Positions 7,272-15,680 are shown, counted from the first letter of the stretch. The stretch: DNA of 51,911 nucleotides from Treponema sp. (GCA_016296575.1 JAEDJA010000017.1:1-51911); one strand, 5' to 3'. Translations and numbers: made by a program. Notes: a model not told the origin generated them from the sequence alone.

Positions 7272-8303
7272 ATGAATTTTGTAGATGAACTTTTGAAAAA
7301 ATCAGCTAAGGCTGGTAAAAAAATTGTACTTTGCGAAGGCGAAGACAAACGTGTTGTGGAAGCCGCCTCTAAAATTGTAAAAGACGGTATTGCAAAAATC
7401 GTTCTTATTGGAAATGCTGAAGAATGTGCAAAGGTTGCTCCAGGTGTTGATCTTTCTGGTGTTGAACTTGTTGATCCACTTACTTCGGACAAAACAGATG
7501 CTTACGCAGAACTTCTTTTCAAAGCCCGCGAAGGTAAAATCAACAAAAAAACTGGTGCTGCTGAATATCCAACAGTAGAAGATGCAAAAAATTATATCCT
7601 TAAAGACCGCACTATGTTTGGTGCACTTATGCTTAAAGCTGGTGATGCAGACGGATTTGTTTCTGGTGCATGCCACTCAACAGCTAATACACTGCGACCA
7701 GGCCTTCAGGTAATCAAAACTGCTCCTGGAATCAAAACTGTTTCTTCAAGCTTTGTTATGGTTGCTCCAGAAGGTGGAAATCCTTACATTCCTGAAGGTG
7801 TATGTATGATGGGTGACTGTGCTATCAATATTGAACCAAGTGCAGAAGAACTTTCTGATATCGCTCTTGCTACAGCCGACACTGCTAAAAAAATCGCAGG
7901 ACTTGAACCTCGTGTAGCAATGCTTTCGTTCTCTACAAAGGGCAGTGGAAATGATGCTAAATTCTATGACACTGTATCAAAAGTTCAGAAGGCTACAGAA
8001 CTTGCAAAAACAGCTTGTCCTGATCTTGCTTTGGATGGTGAATTCCAGTTTGATGCTGCAGTAGCTCCTGAAGTAGGAGAGCTTAAAGCTCCTGGTTCAA
8101 CTGTTGCCGGTCATGCAAATGTATTTATCTTCCCTAATATCAATGCTGGTAATATTGGTTACAAAATCTGTCAGCGTATGGGCGGATGGATGGCAATTGG
8201 ACCAATCTGCCAGGGATTTGCAAAACCTTTGAATGATTTAAGCCGCGGCTGTTCAGTAGAAGACATTGTTGCAACAGTTGCAGTAACAGCACTTCAGGCA
8301 TAA
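7272..8303 (+). CDS. pta: phosphate acetyltransferase
   Basis: Pta converts acetyl-CoA and phosphate to acetyl phosphate and CoA, the first step of acetate fermentation with acetate kinase. It is the short form (343 residues, no N-terminal DRTGG regulatory domain). Typical segments include KIVLCEGEDKRVVEAA at the N-terminus, FVSGACHSTANTLRPGLQ in the middle and PGSTVAGHANVFIFPNINAG near the end. Its last 32 bases, including the stop, are repeated exactly at 8353-8384 around a 49-base hairpin element, so the C-terminus is unchanged by that event. Confidence 0.97.
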   Translation: MNFVDELLKKSAKAGKKIVLCEGEDKRVVEAASKIVKDGIAKIVLIGNAEECAKVAPGVDLSGVELVDPLTSDKTDAYAELLFKAREGKINKKTGAAEYPTVEDAKNYILKDRTMFGALMLKAGDADGFVSGACHSTANTLRPGLQVIKTAPGIKTVSSSFVMVAPEGGNPYIPEGVCMMGDCAINIEPSAEELSDIALATADTAKKIAGLEPRVAMLSFSTKGSGNDAKFYDTVSKVQKATELAKTACPDLALDGEFQFDAAVAPEVGELKAPGSTVAGHANVFIFPNINAGNIGYKICQRMGGWMAIGPICQGFAKPLNDLSRGCSVEDIVATVAVTALQA

Positions 8304-8384
8304 GGTTTGCGAGTTTTCGTAAGAAAACTCGGTAGTGAGCGAAGCGAACGGCCAACAGTTGCAGTAACAGCACTTCAGGCATAA
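8272..8384 (+). repeat. 32-bp direct repeat flanking a 49-bp REP-like hairpin element
   Basis: Bases 8272-8303 (the end of pta with its stop) recur without mismatch at 8353-8384. Between them, 8304-8352 holds a perfect 9-bp hairpin with a GTAA loop (8310-8331) and then a tract AGTGAGCGAAGCGAACGG, which resembles small repeated palindromic elements. Insertion with a long target duplication, or a tandem duplication followed by change, would both explain it. Confidence 0.85.
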
Positions 8385-8433
8385 TAAAAGGCCTAAATAC
8401 TAAAGTCAAAAATAAAATTAAAGGAAATATAAA

Positions 8434-9894
8434 ATGGCAAACGAAAAAGACGAACATGCATGTACTCTTGATAAAATCATCAGTCTTTGTAAAAGACGTG
8501 GTTTTGTTTATCAGGCTTCTGAAATTTATGGAGGACAGGCAGGGGCATGGGATTACGGTCCTTTGGGTGTAGAATTCAAAAGAAATATTCAGAATGAATG
8601 GTGGCACTACATGACACAGCTTCATGATGACGTTGTTGGACTTGATTCTGCAATTTTCCAGCATCACACAACATGGAAAGCTTCAGGTCACGCTGATCAC
8701 TTCTCTGATCCAATGATCGACTGTCTTGAATGTCAGGCTCGTCACCGTGCAGATAAAATGATTGAAGATTTTGTAGCAGCTAATCCGGATAAAAATCCAG
8801 GAAAACCAGTTGATACAATGTCTCATGAAGAAATGGAAAACTACATCAAGGCAAATATCAACTGTCCTGTTTGTGGAAGCAAAGAAAAAAAATATACACA
8901 AGTTCGCGAATTCAACCTTATGTTCAAAACATACCAGGGACCAATCGCCGACGAATCACACCTTATTTATCTTCGTCCTGAAACATGTCAGGGTATCTTC
9001 ACAGATTTCAAGAACATCGTTCAGTCAAACCGCATGAAAGTTCCTTTTGGTGTTGCTCAGGTTGGTAAATCTTTCCGTAACGAAATCATTTTCAAAAACT
9101 TCATTTTCCGTACAGCTGAATTTGAACAGATGGAAATGGAATATTTCTGTAAACCAGGAACAGAAGACGAAGTATTTGACCGCTGGAGAAAAGACCGCTG
9201 GGCATTCTACCTGAAATACGGTATTCCAGAATCTCAGCTTAAATGGCACCACCACGATAAGCTTGCTCACTACGCTAAAGACGCTTACGATATTACTTAC
9301 AATTTCCCAATCGGTTTTGAAGAAATTGAAGGTATTCACTCTCGTACAGACTTCGACCTTAGCCAGCACATGGAATACTCAAAGAAGGATATGTCTTACA
9401 TCGATCCTGATGATCCTAAAAATCGCTACATTCCATACGTTGTTGAAACATCTGCTGGTCTTAACCGTAACTTCCTTATGTTCCTTTGTGAAGCATACGA
9501 AGAACAGAATGTTGGAACAGATGGAAAAGATGATTACCGCACAGTTCTTCACCTGCATCCAAAGCTTGCACCAATCACAGTTGCAGTTCTGCCTCTTATG
9601 AAGAAAGATGGTCTTGCTGAAAAAGCAAAGGATATCCAGAATCTTCTTAAAGATAATTTTGTTACTGATTACGATCAGAGTGGTACAGTTGGTAAACGTT
9701 ACCGCCGTCAGGACGAAGTTGGTACTCCATTCTGTGTAACTGTTGACTACGATACAATGGACAGTGCAAGTGAACTTTTCGAAACTGTAACAGTTCGTAA
9801 TCGTGATACAATGGAACAGGAACGTGTAAAGCTTTCTGACTTGAACGGTTATATTTTCAACGCTATTGCCAATTACAAACCGGTACAGCGCTAG
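8434..9894 (+). CDS. glyS: glycyl-tRNA synthetase, single-chain (alpha2) type
   Basis: Class II synthetase charging tRNA-Gly, of the eukaryote/archaea-like homodimeric type rather than the alpha2beta2 type. It is 486 residues long. The N-terminal motif is FVYQASEIYGGQAGAWDYGP. A zinc-like insertion carries CLEC (about residue 93) and CPVC (about 147). The class II motif region YLRPETCQGIFTDFKNI and the downstream FRNEIIFKNFIFRTAEFEQM are intact, and the C-terminal anticodon-binding domain is present. AAAGGAA precedes the ATG. Confidence 0.97.
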   Translation: MANEKDEHACTLDKIISLCKRRGFVYQASEIYGGQAGAWDYGPLGVEFKRNIQNEWWHYMTQLHDDVVGLDSAIFQHHTTWKASGHADHFSDPMIDCLECQARHRADKMIEDFVAANPDKNPGKPVDTMSHEEMENYIKANINCPVCGSKEKKYTQVREFNLMFKTYQGPIADESHLIYLRPETCQGIFTDFKNIVQSNRMKVPFGVAQVGKSFRNEIIFKNFIFRTAEFEQMEMEYFCKPGTEDEVFDRWRKDRWAFYLKYGIPESQLKWHHHDKLAHYAKDAYDITYNFPIGFEEIEGIHSRTDFDLSQHMEYSKKDMSYIDPDDPKNRYIPYVVETSAGLNRNFLMFLCEAYEEQNVGTDGKDDYRTVLHLHPKLAPITVAVLPLMKKDGLAEKAKDIQNLLKDNFVTDYDQSGTVGKRYRRQDEVGTPFCVTVDYDTMDSASELFETVTVRNRDTMEQERVKLSDLNGYIFNAIANYKPVQR

Positions 9895-9908
9895 GAAAAT
9901 TAATTTCC

Positions 9909-10667
9909 ATGGAATACGTTCGACTTGGAAAAACAAACCTTCTTGTAAGTCGTGTAGCTTTTGGAGCTATGCGTCTTAAAGAAGGCGGAAGTGATGAAGC
10001 TGCTCTGGTTGTTCGTAAAGCATATGACGCCGGAGTAAACTTTTTTGATACATCAAGAAAGCGGGAAGGAAGTGAAAAACTTCTTGGTGATGCGCTTTTT
10101 GATATCCGAAAAAATGTTTTTCTTTCAACAACTACATCTGCTCTTAATTTAAATGATATTCGTGAAGAATTGGAGCAGAGTCTTCTCACTCTTCACACAG
10201 ATTTTGTTGATTTGTATCAGTTTGAAACCGAACATTTTGTTCCACTTCCTGGATACAATGACAAGGTTTATGATACTTTACTCAAATTTAAAAAGGAAGG
10301 AAAAATCAGACATATTGGTATTTGTACACAGGATTATGATACTGCTCTTAAGGCTGTGGAAAGTGGTGCTTATGAAACTCTTCAGTTTCCATTTAGTCTT
10401 GTAAGTCCTGTTAAATATTCAAACCTTGTGAAAAAATGTGATGAAATGGATGTTGGCTTTATTGCCATGCAGCCCCTTGGTGGTGGACTTCTTGAAAACA
10501 TTCCTCTTGCATTTGGATTTTTAAATCAATTTGAAAATGTCATTCCACTGTGGGGTGCTACAAAAGAGGATGAATTAAATCAGATTTTATATTTTAATGA
10601 ACATCCGCCTGTAATCGATGAAAAATTCGAAAATGATGTTGAAAAATTGAGGAATTTCTTCAATTAA
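9909..10667 (+). CDS. aldo/keto reductase-like protein lacking catalytic residues
   Basis: This is a TIM-barrel protein of the aldo/keto reductase superfamily, 252 residues. The fold signatures are clear: VRLGKTNLLVSRVAFGAMRL at the N-terminus, GVNFFDTS, and KEGKIRHIGICTQ later. Of the usual Asp-Tyr-Lys-His tetrad only Asp (in FFDTS) remains. The Tyr position in the DTSRKREGSE segment is Arg, the Lys expected in the FLSTTTSA strand is missing, and the His expected after DLYQ is Glu. It is therefore probably not an ordinary NAD(P)H reductase, and the role is unknown. It follows glyS after 14 bases and may be cotranscribed. Confidence 0.85.
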   Translation: MEYVRLGKTNLLVSRVAFGAMRLKEGGSDEAALVVRKAYDAGVNFFDTSRKREGSEKLLGDALFDIRKNVFLSTTTSALNLNDIREELEQSLLTLHTDFVDLYQFETEHFVPLPGYNDKVYDTLLKFKKEGKIRHIGICTQDYDTALKAVESGAYETLQFPFSLVSPVKYSNLVKKCDEMDVGFIAMQPLGGGLLENIPLAFGFLNQFENVIPLWGATKEDELNQILYFNEHPPVIDEKFENDVEKLRNFFN

Positions 10668-10693
10668 AGTCAAAAATAACAACAAAATCGATT

Positions 10694-12091
10694 TTATTCG
10701 AACATACTTATATCGATTTCTTCTTCACCGTTTTTATTTACCTTTGGTGGATCGACTGATACTGCTGGAGAAGGTGGTTCAAGGATAATTTTATTCTGCT
10801 GAACTGGAGCTTCCTTGTTTTCGGCAGATTCAGATTCTTTTGTTTCTGCTTCTTTCTGAGCTTTAAGTTCTTCTGCTTTTTTTATACTAAGATTTACATC
10901 TTTTGTTTCTTTCTGATTTAAAACTCGGATGATTGCATAATTCTCTGTGTTTGTCTGAATTAATTTTGGTGTTCCATCAGCTTCAGTTTCAGTAAGCATC
11001 TGTACGATTGGAAGACGTGGATTATCCTGGTTTACATCAACAACTACAGCACATTTTCCGTTTTTAAGGAATACATAAGTACCAATAGGGTAGAGAGAAA
11101 CAGTGTATAAAAGAGCCTTGATAATCTGGTCATCATAAGGGTGCCCTTCGTTTTTCAAAAGCTCAAGAATTGCATCAAAAAGCGAACGTCCTTCCTTGTA
11201 ACTTCTGTTTGATGTAATGGCTTCAAAAGCACATGCAACTGCAATGATTTTGGCATAAGAAGAAATTTTATCTCCAGAAAGCTGACGTGGATATCCTGTA
11301 CCATTTTCTTTTTCATGGTGTTCAAGTACTGCCAGCTGAATACTCATTGGAAACTGCATGTTTTTGGCAATTTCATATCCTAAAACCGGATGAGTATATA
11401 TTTGTGCTTTTTCTCCGCTGTTCAATTTCCTGTCACTCATATACAGCTGTGGTGGAAGTCTGATCATTCCAATTTCGTGGATAATTGTAGCCATTCCCAA
11501 TTCAATGAGTTTAGATATGGAAAGATGAAGCTGAAGCCCAATTGCAAGTGCAAGAACTGTACTTCGCATTGCATGAATAATGATGAAATTGTGTTCTTTG
11601 TGTTCTGAATCAGGATTTATTCGAAGCATAAAACGCTTGTTGTCCTTGATGAATACACAAAGCTCCTTTACTGTTTCACTAAGTTCATTAAGATCAATTT
11701 CTGTGTGTGTTACATAACGTGTAAAAAGTGAATTGATGTAATTCATGTATTCGTTATAAACACCTTCAATAACAGTCATACGAGCTTTGTCGTTATTTCC
11801 AGTAAATGTTTTCTTGGATTTTTCAAAGGCTTCAATAACTGACTGTCCGATTTTTGCATTGGATGTACTTTTTTCTTCTTTACTATTTTGGGAAAGACCA
11901 ATGTCTCCGCCTAAGGAAATACCTCCCTTACACTTGAACTCACTGAAATCCCATTCTTTTAATGCCTTTATCAGGTCTTCAGTAATCTGGGCTGCATGAG
12001 GAAGAACAAGAAAATTTGTGTCAATAAACAGATCACTGGTAAAAGTGATTTCGTTTTTCAGCTGATCAATATGAATATTTTCCATAGACAT
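10694..12091 (-). CDS. degenerate HD-GYP domain protein
   Basis: HD-GYP proteins degrade cyclic di-GMP. Here residues about 165-350 have the fold, and the HHE...GTGYP motif is intact (His258, His259, GYP at 266-268), but other metal ligands are altered. The HD pair is His205-Glu206 (HEIGM, usually HDIGK), and the later Asp of the VAD-x-FDALT motif is Cys287 (VACAFEAIT). The N-terminal 160 residues are unrecognised. After the domain comes a beta-rich segment and an acidic, Pro-rich tail. It is probably a sensor or an altered phosphodiesterase. A sigma-28-like promoter lies upstream. It starts MSMEN, and the second ATG is possible. Confidence 0.8.
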   Translation of the reverse strand: MSMENIHIDQLKNEITFTSDLFIDTNFLVLPHAAQITEDLIKALKEWDFSEFKCKGGISLGGDIGLSQNSKEEKSTSNAKIGQSVIEAFEKSKKTFTGNNDKARMTVIEGVYNEYMNYINSLFTRYVTHTEIDLNELSETVKELCVFIKDNKRFMLRINPDSEHKEHNFIIIHAMRSTVLALAIGLQLHLSISKLIELGMATIIHEIGMIRLPPQLYMSDRKLNSGEKAQIYTHPVLGYEIAKNMQFPMSIQLAVLEHHEKENGTGYPRQLSGDKISSYAKIIAVACAFEAITSNRSYKEGRSLFDAILELLKNEGHPYDDQIIKALLYTVSLYPIGTYVFLKNGKCAVVVDVNQDNPRLPIVQMLTETEADGTPKLIQTNTENYAIIRVLNQKETKDVNLSIKKAEELKAQKEAETKESESAENKEAPVQQNKIILEPPSPAVSVDPPKVNKNGEEEIDISMFE

Positions 12092-12103
12092 TTTTCCCTT
12101 TAT

Positions 12104-12132
12104 ATTATCGGAATGATATGTGAAAAACTTGA
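12104..12132 (-). promoter_or_regulatory. sigma-28-like promoter of the HD-GYP gene
   Basis: On the minus strand TCAA(G) at 12129-12132 (12128 for G), a 16-base spacer and TCCGATAA (12105-12112), continuing as TATAAA. The known sigma-28 pattern is TAAA-N15-GCCGATAA. The CCGATAATATAAA core is shared with the two small-RNA candidates. GGGA precedes the start codon. Confidence 0.5.
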
Positions 12133-12155
12133 ATTTGTGTACTGTGCTTTAAGAC

Positions 12156-12192
12156 AAAAAAAAGCTGAGAAATCTCACACATTCCTCAGCTT
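12156..12192 (-). terminator. terminator of small RNA candidate 1
   Basis: A stem of 8 bp (12162-12169 with 12185-12192) extends inward by a G-T pair and three A-T pairs, and is followed on the minus strand by eight T (12156-12163). Confidence 0.85.
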
Positions 12193-12252
12193 AATTTACT
12201 AACGATGAAGTATTTCAAGATGTCTGGATGTCTATCACCCTGAATAACTTAC
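12156..12252 (-). ncRNA. small RNA candidate 1 (between alpha-galactosidase and HD-GYP genes)
   Basis: A transcript of about 97 nt is predicted from the promoter at 12259-12286 to the terminator at 12156-12192. It has no open reading frame with a ribosome binding site. It contains a repeated AGACATC, a small hairpin TACT-TCGTT-AGTA, and ends in a 12-bp terminator stem. The transcription start is estimated as about seven bases after the -10 box. It could instead be part of the 3' region of the upstream gene, but the separate promoter argues against that. Confidence 0.6.
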
Positions 12253-12258
12253 ATTTAT

Positions 12259-12286
12259 ATTATCGGATGACAGACAGTTCACTTTA
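12259..12286 (-). promoter_or_regulatory. sigma-28-like promoter of small RNA candidate 1
   Basis: On the minus strand TAAA (12283-12286), 15 bases, then TCCGATAA (12260-12267). This differs from the TAAA-N15-GCCGATAA consensus at one position. The following bases TATAAATGT are the same as at small RNA candidate 2. Confidence 0.7.
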
Positions 12287-12306
12287 GTAAAATTCAGAAA
12301 AATTAG

Positions 12307-14505
12307 TTAAATTTTTTCAAAATAAATCAGTTTTGCAGCAAAATCTCCCCACATCCTGTTGATTGAAAGTCCTGCTTTTTTAAGAGTTCGTCCAGTCAGA
12401 CTTATTGGAGGAAATTCCTTCTGATCTTCATCAGGGTATGTGATTTTGTATATTGCATTTTCATCAAGTCCCGGAATTTTAATAATGAAAGTTTTGTAGT
12501 TGGCATGATTAAGTACCTGAACAAAAGTCATAAGGGCTTTAGATTTATCTTCACTAACACTGATCCACGAATCGTACAGGTTGTTTTCTCTGAAGCTTGC
12601 TATTTTATAATAGTCACCCTGGCGGATAATTTCATTGAATTTCTTATAAAGTGAAATCTGGTTAGGAATTTCCATCCTGTCTTCTTTTGAAAGCTTTGTG
12701 ATGTCAAGTTCATATCCAAAAGTTCCTGAAAGGGCAACGTATCCTCGTGTTTTAAATGGAGTATTTCTTCCTACTGCATGATTTGGACAGACTGAAACAT
12801 GGGCTCCCATACATGAAAGTGGATACATAAGGGCAGTTCCTTCCTGGATAGATAGCCTTTCAATAGCATCAGTATCATCGGAAGTCCAGATCTGTGGACT
12901 GAAATATAGCATTCCAGGATCAAAACGTGCACCACCTCCAGAACAGTTTTCCAAAAGCAGGTAAGGGAATTCTGTGACAAGACGGTTCTGCATTTCGTAC
13001 ATGGCCAGTACATAGCGGTGGTAGAATTCACCCATCTGGTCTGGTGGAAGTCCCACTGAACCTATATCTGTAAGCTGACGGTTCATATCCCATTTTACAT
13101 ATTCTATATTTGCACTTCTAAGAATCTTTGCAACACTTTCATAGGCATAATCGCGAACCTCTTTTCTTGTTATATCAAGAACCAGCTGGTTACGTGCAAG
13201 GCCTGGAGTTCTTCCCTTTATCTGAATTGCCCAGTCGGGATGTGCCCTGTAAAGATCAGAATCAGGACAGACCATTTCCGGTTCAAACCAGATACCAAAT
13301 TTCATGCCCAGTTTGTTTACTTCATCTACAAGGTGTTTTAATCCTCCTTGTATTTTATTTTCATTTACTACCCAGTCACCAAGTCCTGAATTGTCGTCAT
13401 CTCGTTTTCCAAACCAGCCGTCATCCATTACAAGCATTTCAATGCCATCTTTGGAAGCTTCTCGGGCTATGTCCAGAAGCTTTTCTGTGTTAAAATTAAA
13501 GTAAGTTGCTTCCCAGTTATTTATGAGGATAGGACGCATCTTGTTTTTGTAAGGAGCACGGATCAGATTCTGGCGGTAAAGATTATGGAACTGGTGGGTC
13601 ATTCCATTAAGTCCGTTGTCAGAGTAGGAAAGTACAGCCTGTGGACTGGTAAATGTTTCACCCTTAGTAAGCTTCCATGTGAAATTTGCTGGATTAATTC
13701 CCATCTGAATACGGATAGAATTGAATTGATTTGACTGAACCTGTGCCAGAAAGTTTCCAGAATAAATAAAATTTACACCATAGGCTCTTCCACTGTTCCA
13801 GTCAGTATTATGATCTGTTACAGCAAGAAATGGATGTTCCTGATGGCTGGTTTCTCCGCGGTTTGAAATAACTCCTTGTAGTCCCATGTGAATTTTGTGG
13901 CGTTCCATTTTTCTTTCCCTTGCCCATGAACCATGGAGGGTAATGACATCAAAATCTTCATTGTCCATATCGAAGGATAAAGAAAGACATTTTTTTAAAT
14001 ATACAGCTTCAGTACTGTTATTTATAACCTGGACGTTTCTAACTATAATATCTTTGTCCGAAAATACTACATAGTTTAGTATAATCTTTATGCCAAGAAC
14101 ATTGTCTTTGCAGGTGATTTCAAGAGTGTCAGCATTATCACCGAATACGCAAGGAAGTCCCTGAAATGAAGGGCATCCTTTGTAAATTCTGAAGCTGTCA
14201 TATTCAGGAAATACACCGTTGTTACCGCTGCTTGAGGTAATTGCAATTGCACTTTCGCGGAAATCTCCAAGTCCATCCGTAGGAAGCTCGTGAGGATACA
14301 TATCCATGAAGGAAAGTTTTTCCCTTGGTAGTTTTGAAGGATAAAACGGATACTGGTCGGCACGAAGCAGATAAGAAATATCATCTTCACCGATGGAAGA
14401 ACCAAAATATGCATGTCCAAGATAACCGTCTGTTACTTTCATTGCGTAAGTAGAATTTGGCGTGTTCAAAAAGAACATTTTTGTCTGTTTGTTATATGTA
14501 ATCAT
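12307..14505 (-). CDS. GH36 alpha-galactosidase
   Basis: Glycoside hydrolase family 36 enzyme that removes alpha-1,6-galactose from raffinose-type sugars or galactomannan. It has 732 residues, the usual size. The N-terminal beta-sandwich runs to about 320, followed by a TIM barrel. The nucleophile lies in YVKWDMNRQLT (Asp473) and the acid/base in WTSDDTDAIERLS (Asp543/544). LVMDDGWFGKRDDDNSGLGD and GIWFEPEMV are conserved substrate-site segments. There is no signal peptide, so it should be cytoplasmic and act on imported oligosaccharides. It starts seven bases after a TATAAT box with no ribosome binding site. It is divergent from ispG. Confidence 0.95.
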   Translation of the reverse strand: MITYNKQTKMFFLNTPNSTYAMKVTDGYLGHAYFGSSIGEDDISYLLRADQYPFYPSKLPREKLSFMDMYPHELPTDGLGDFRESAIAITSSSGNNGVFPEYDSFRIYKGCPSFQGLPCVFGDNADTLEITCKDNVLGIKIILNYVVFSDKDIIVRNVQVINNSTEAVYLKKCLSLSFDMDNEDFDVITLHGSWARERKMERHKIHMGLQGVISNRGETSHQEHPFLAVTDHNTDWNSGRAYGVNFIYSGNFLAQVQSNQFNSIRIQMGINPANFTWKLTKGETFTSPQAVLSYSDNGLNGMTHQFHNLYRQNLIRAPYKNKMRPILINNWEATYFNFNTEKLLDIAREASKDGIEMLVMDDGWFGKRDDDNSGLGDWVVNENKIQGGLKHLVDEVNKLGMKFGIWFEPEMVCPDSDLYRAHPDWAIQIKGRTPGLARNQLVLDITRKEVRDYAYESVAKILRSANIEYVKWDMNRQLTDIGSVGLPPDQMGEFYHRYVLAMYEMQNRLVTEFPYLLLENCSGGGARFDPGMLYFSPQIWTSDDTDAIERLSIQEGTALMYPLSCMGAHVSVCPNHAVGRNTPFKTRGYVALSGTFGYELDITKLSKEDRMEIPNQISLYKKFNEIIRQGDYYKIASFRENNLYDSWISVSEDKSKALMTFVQVLNHANYKTFIIKIPGLDENAIYKITYPDEDQKEFPPISLTGRTLKKAGLSINRMWGDFAAKLIYFEKI

Positions 14506-14512
14506 AAGTTAA

Positions 14513-14540
14513 ATTATAGTCTATTTAAGTAAAATTGCAA
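14513..14540 (-). promoter_or_regulatory. promoter of the alpha-galactosidase gene, sharing its -35 with ispG
   Basis: On the minus strand TTGCAA (14535-14540), a 16-base spacer and TATAAT (14513-14518), seven bases before the ATG at 14505. TTGCAA is its own reverse complement and also serves the ispG promoter. Confidence 0.7.
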
Positions 14541-14563
14541 TTTTTAACGTGGTAAATTATAAT
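14535..14563 (+). promoter_or_regulatory. promoter of ispG, sharing its -35 with the alpha-galactosidase gene
   Basis: TTGCAA (14535-14540), a 17-base spacer and TATAAT (14558-14563), seven bases before the ATG at 14571. There is no Shine-Dalgarno sequence, so the first transcribed base is predicted at or next to the start codon. Confidence 0.7.
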
Positions 14564-14570
14564 TAGGTTT

Positions 14571-15653
14571 ATGACAAGACAGATTTCTATTGGCGGAAAA
14601 GGCCTTACAAAAAAGATTTTGATTGGCGGCGGTGCTCCAGTTACACTTCAGACCATGTGGAAAGAAAGCATTAAAGAAATGGATGAAGAACAGCTTGAGT
14701 CCATTGTAAAACGCCTTGATAATATGCAGCAGATGGGATGTGATATTGTCCGTTTTGCAGTTCCTGATTTTGAAAGTGCTGCAAATCTATGTAAAATTTC
14801 AAAAAAAACTTCAGTTCCCCTGGTAGCCGATATTCATTTTAATTACCGGCTTGCACTTGCTTGTCTTGAAGGAAATATTGCGGCAATCAGAATTAATCCT
14901 GGTAATATTGGAAGCTTTGAAAATACAAAAGCTGTTGTTGATGCCTGTCGTGAAAAGAAAGTTGCCATTCGTATCGGAATTAACTCAGGCAGTCTACCTA
15001 AAGATCTTCAGACTGAGGTTGCAGATGGAAAAATTTCACGCTCAGAAGCTATTTGTGAAACTGCAGTACGTGAAATTGAAGTATTTGAAAAACTTGATTT
15101 CCATAATGTAGTTGTAAGTATGAAATCAAGTTCTGTTGAAGAAACTGTTGAAGCTAACCGCTTTTTTGCAAAAAAATATGATTATCCTCTTCATCTTGGA
15201 GTTACTGAAGCTGGTCCTCTTATTGGTGGTGTAGTAAAGTCAACAATTGCTTTTAGTCGTCTTTTAAGTGAAGGCATTGGCGATACAATACGAGTAAGTC
15301 TTTCTTCTGAAATGGAAAATGAAGTTATTGCCGGTAGAGAGATTTTGCATGAATGTGGAAAACGTGATGGTGGTATTACACTTGTTTCCTGTCCTCGCTG
15401 CGGCCGTATGGGTTTTGATGTTCACGGATTTGTAGCAAGATGGCAGTCTGAACTTTTAAAGCTAAATGCTACTCTTACTGTTGCTGTAATGGGATGTGTG
15501 GTTAACGGACCTGGTGAAGGAAAGCATGCCGATATTGGTATTGCAGGAGCTTCTGATAATGTTATTATTTTCAAAAAAGGTGAAATAGTTCGAACAATTC
15601 CAGCAAAAGATGCCGATAATGCATTTAGAGAGGAACTGCAGAAACTTCTTTAA
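14571..15653 (+). CDS. ispG: 4-hydroxy-3-methylbut-2-enyl diphosphate synthase IspG
   Basis: IspG (GcpE) is the [4Fe-4S] enzyme that reduces MEcPP to HMBPP in the non-mevalonate isoprenoid pathway. The 360-residue protein has the N-terminal TIM barrel and the C-terminal cluster domain. The cluster ligands are visible as SCPRCGRMG (Cys274, Cys277) and MGCVVNGPGEGKHADIG (Cys309, Glu316). An electron donor such as the ferredoxin at 24861-25031 would be needed. It shares a bidirectional promoter region with the alpha-galactosidase gene and appears leaderless. The TPR gene follows after 27 bases. Confidence 0.97.
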   Translation: MTRQISIGGKGLTKKILIGGGAPVTLQTMWKESIKEMDEEQLESIVKRLDNMQQMGCDIVRFAVPDFESAANLCKISKKTSVPLVADIHFNYRLALACLEGNIAAIRINPGNIGSFENTKAVVDACREKKVAIRIGINSGSLPKDLQTEVADGKISRSEAICETAVREIEVFEKLDFHNVVVSMKSSSVEETVEANRFFAKKYDYPLHLGVTEAGPLIGGVVKSTIAFSRLLSEGIGDTIRVSLSSEMENEVIAGREILHECGKRDGGITLVSCPRCGRMGFDVHGFVARWQSELLKLNATLTVAVMGCVVNGPGEGKHADIGIAGASDNVIIFKKGEIVRTIPAKDADNAFREELQKLL

Positions 15654-15680
15654 TAAGGCAGTTTTTTTTGGGAGAATCTG

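Noticed and set aside
10668..10693. AAAATCGATTTT palindrome between the AKR-like and HD-GYP genes as a terminator
   Set aside because: The stem has no loop and is AT-rich without a clear U-tract; support is too weak.
12151..12306. Treating the region between the HD-GYP and alpha-galactosidase genes as only a 3' untranslated region
   Set aside because: A well-formed TAAA-N15-TCCGATAA promoter lies between the upstream stop and the terminator, so an independent transcript is more likely.
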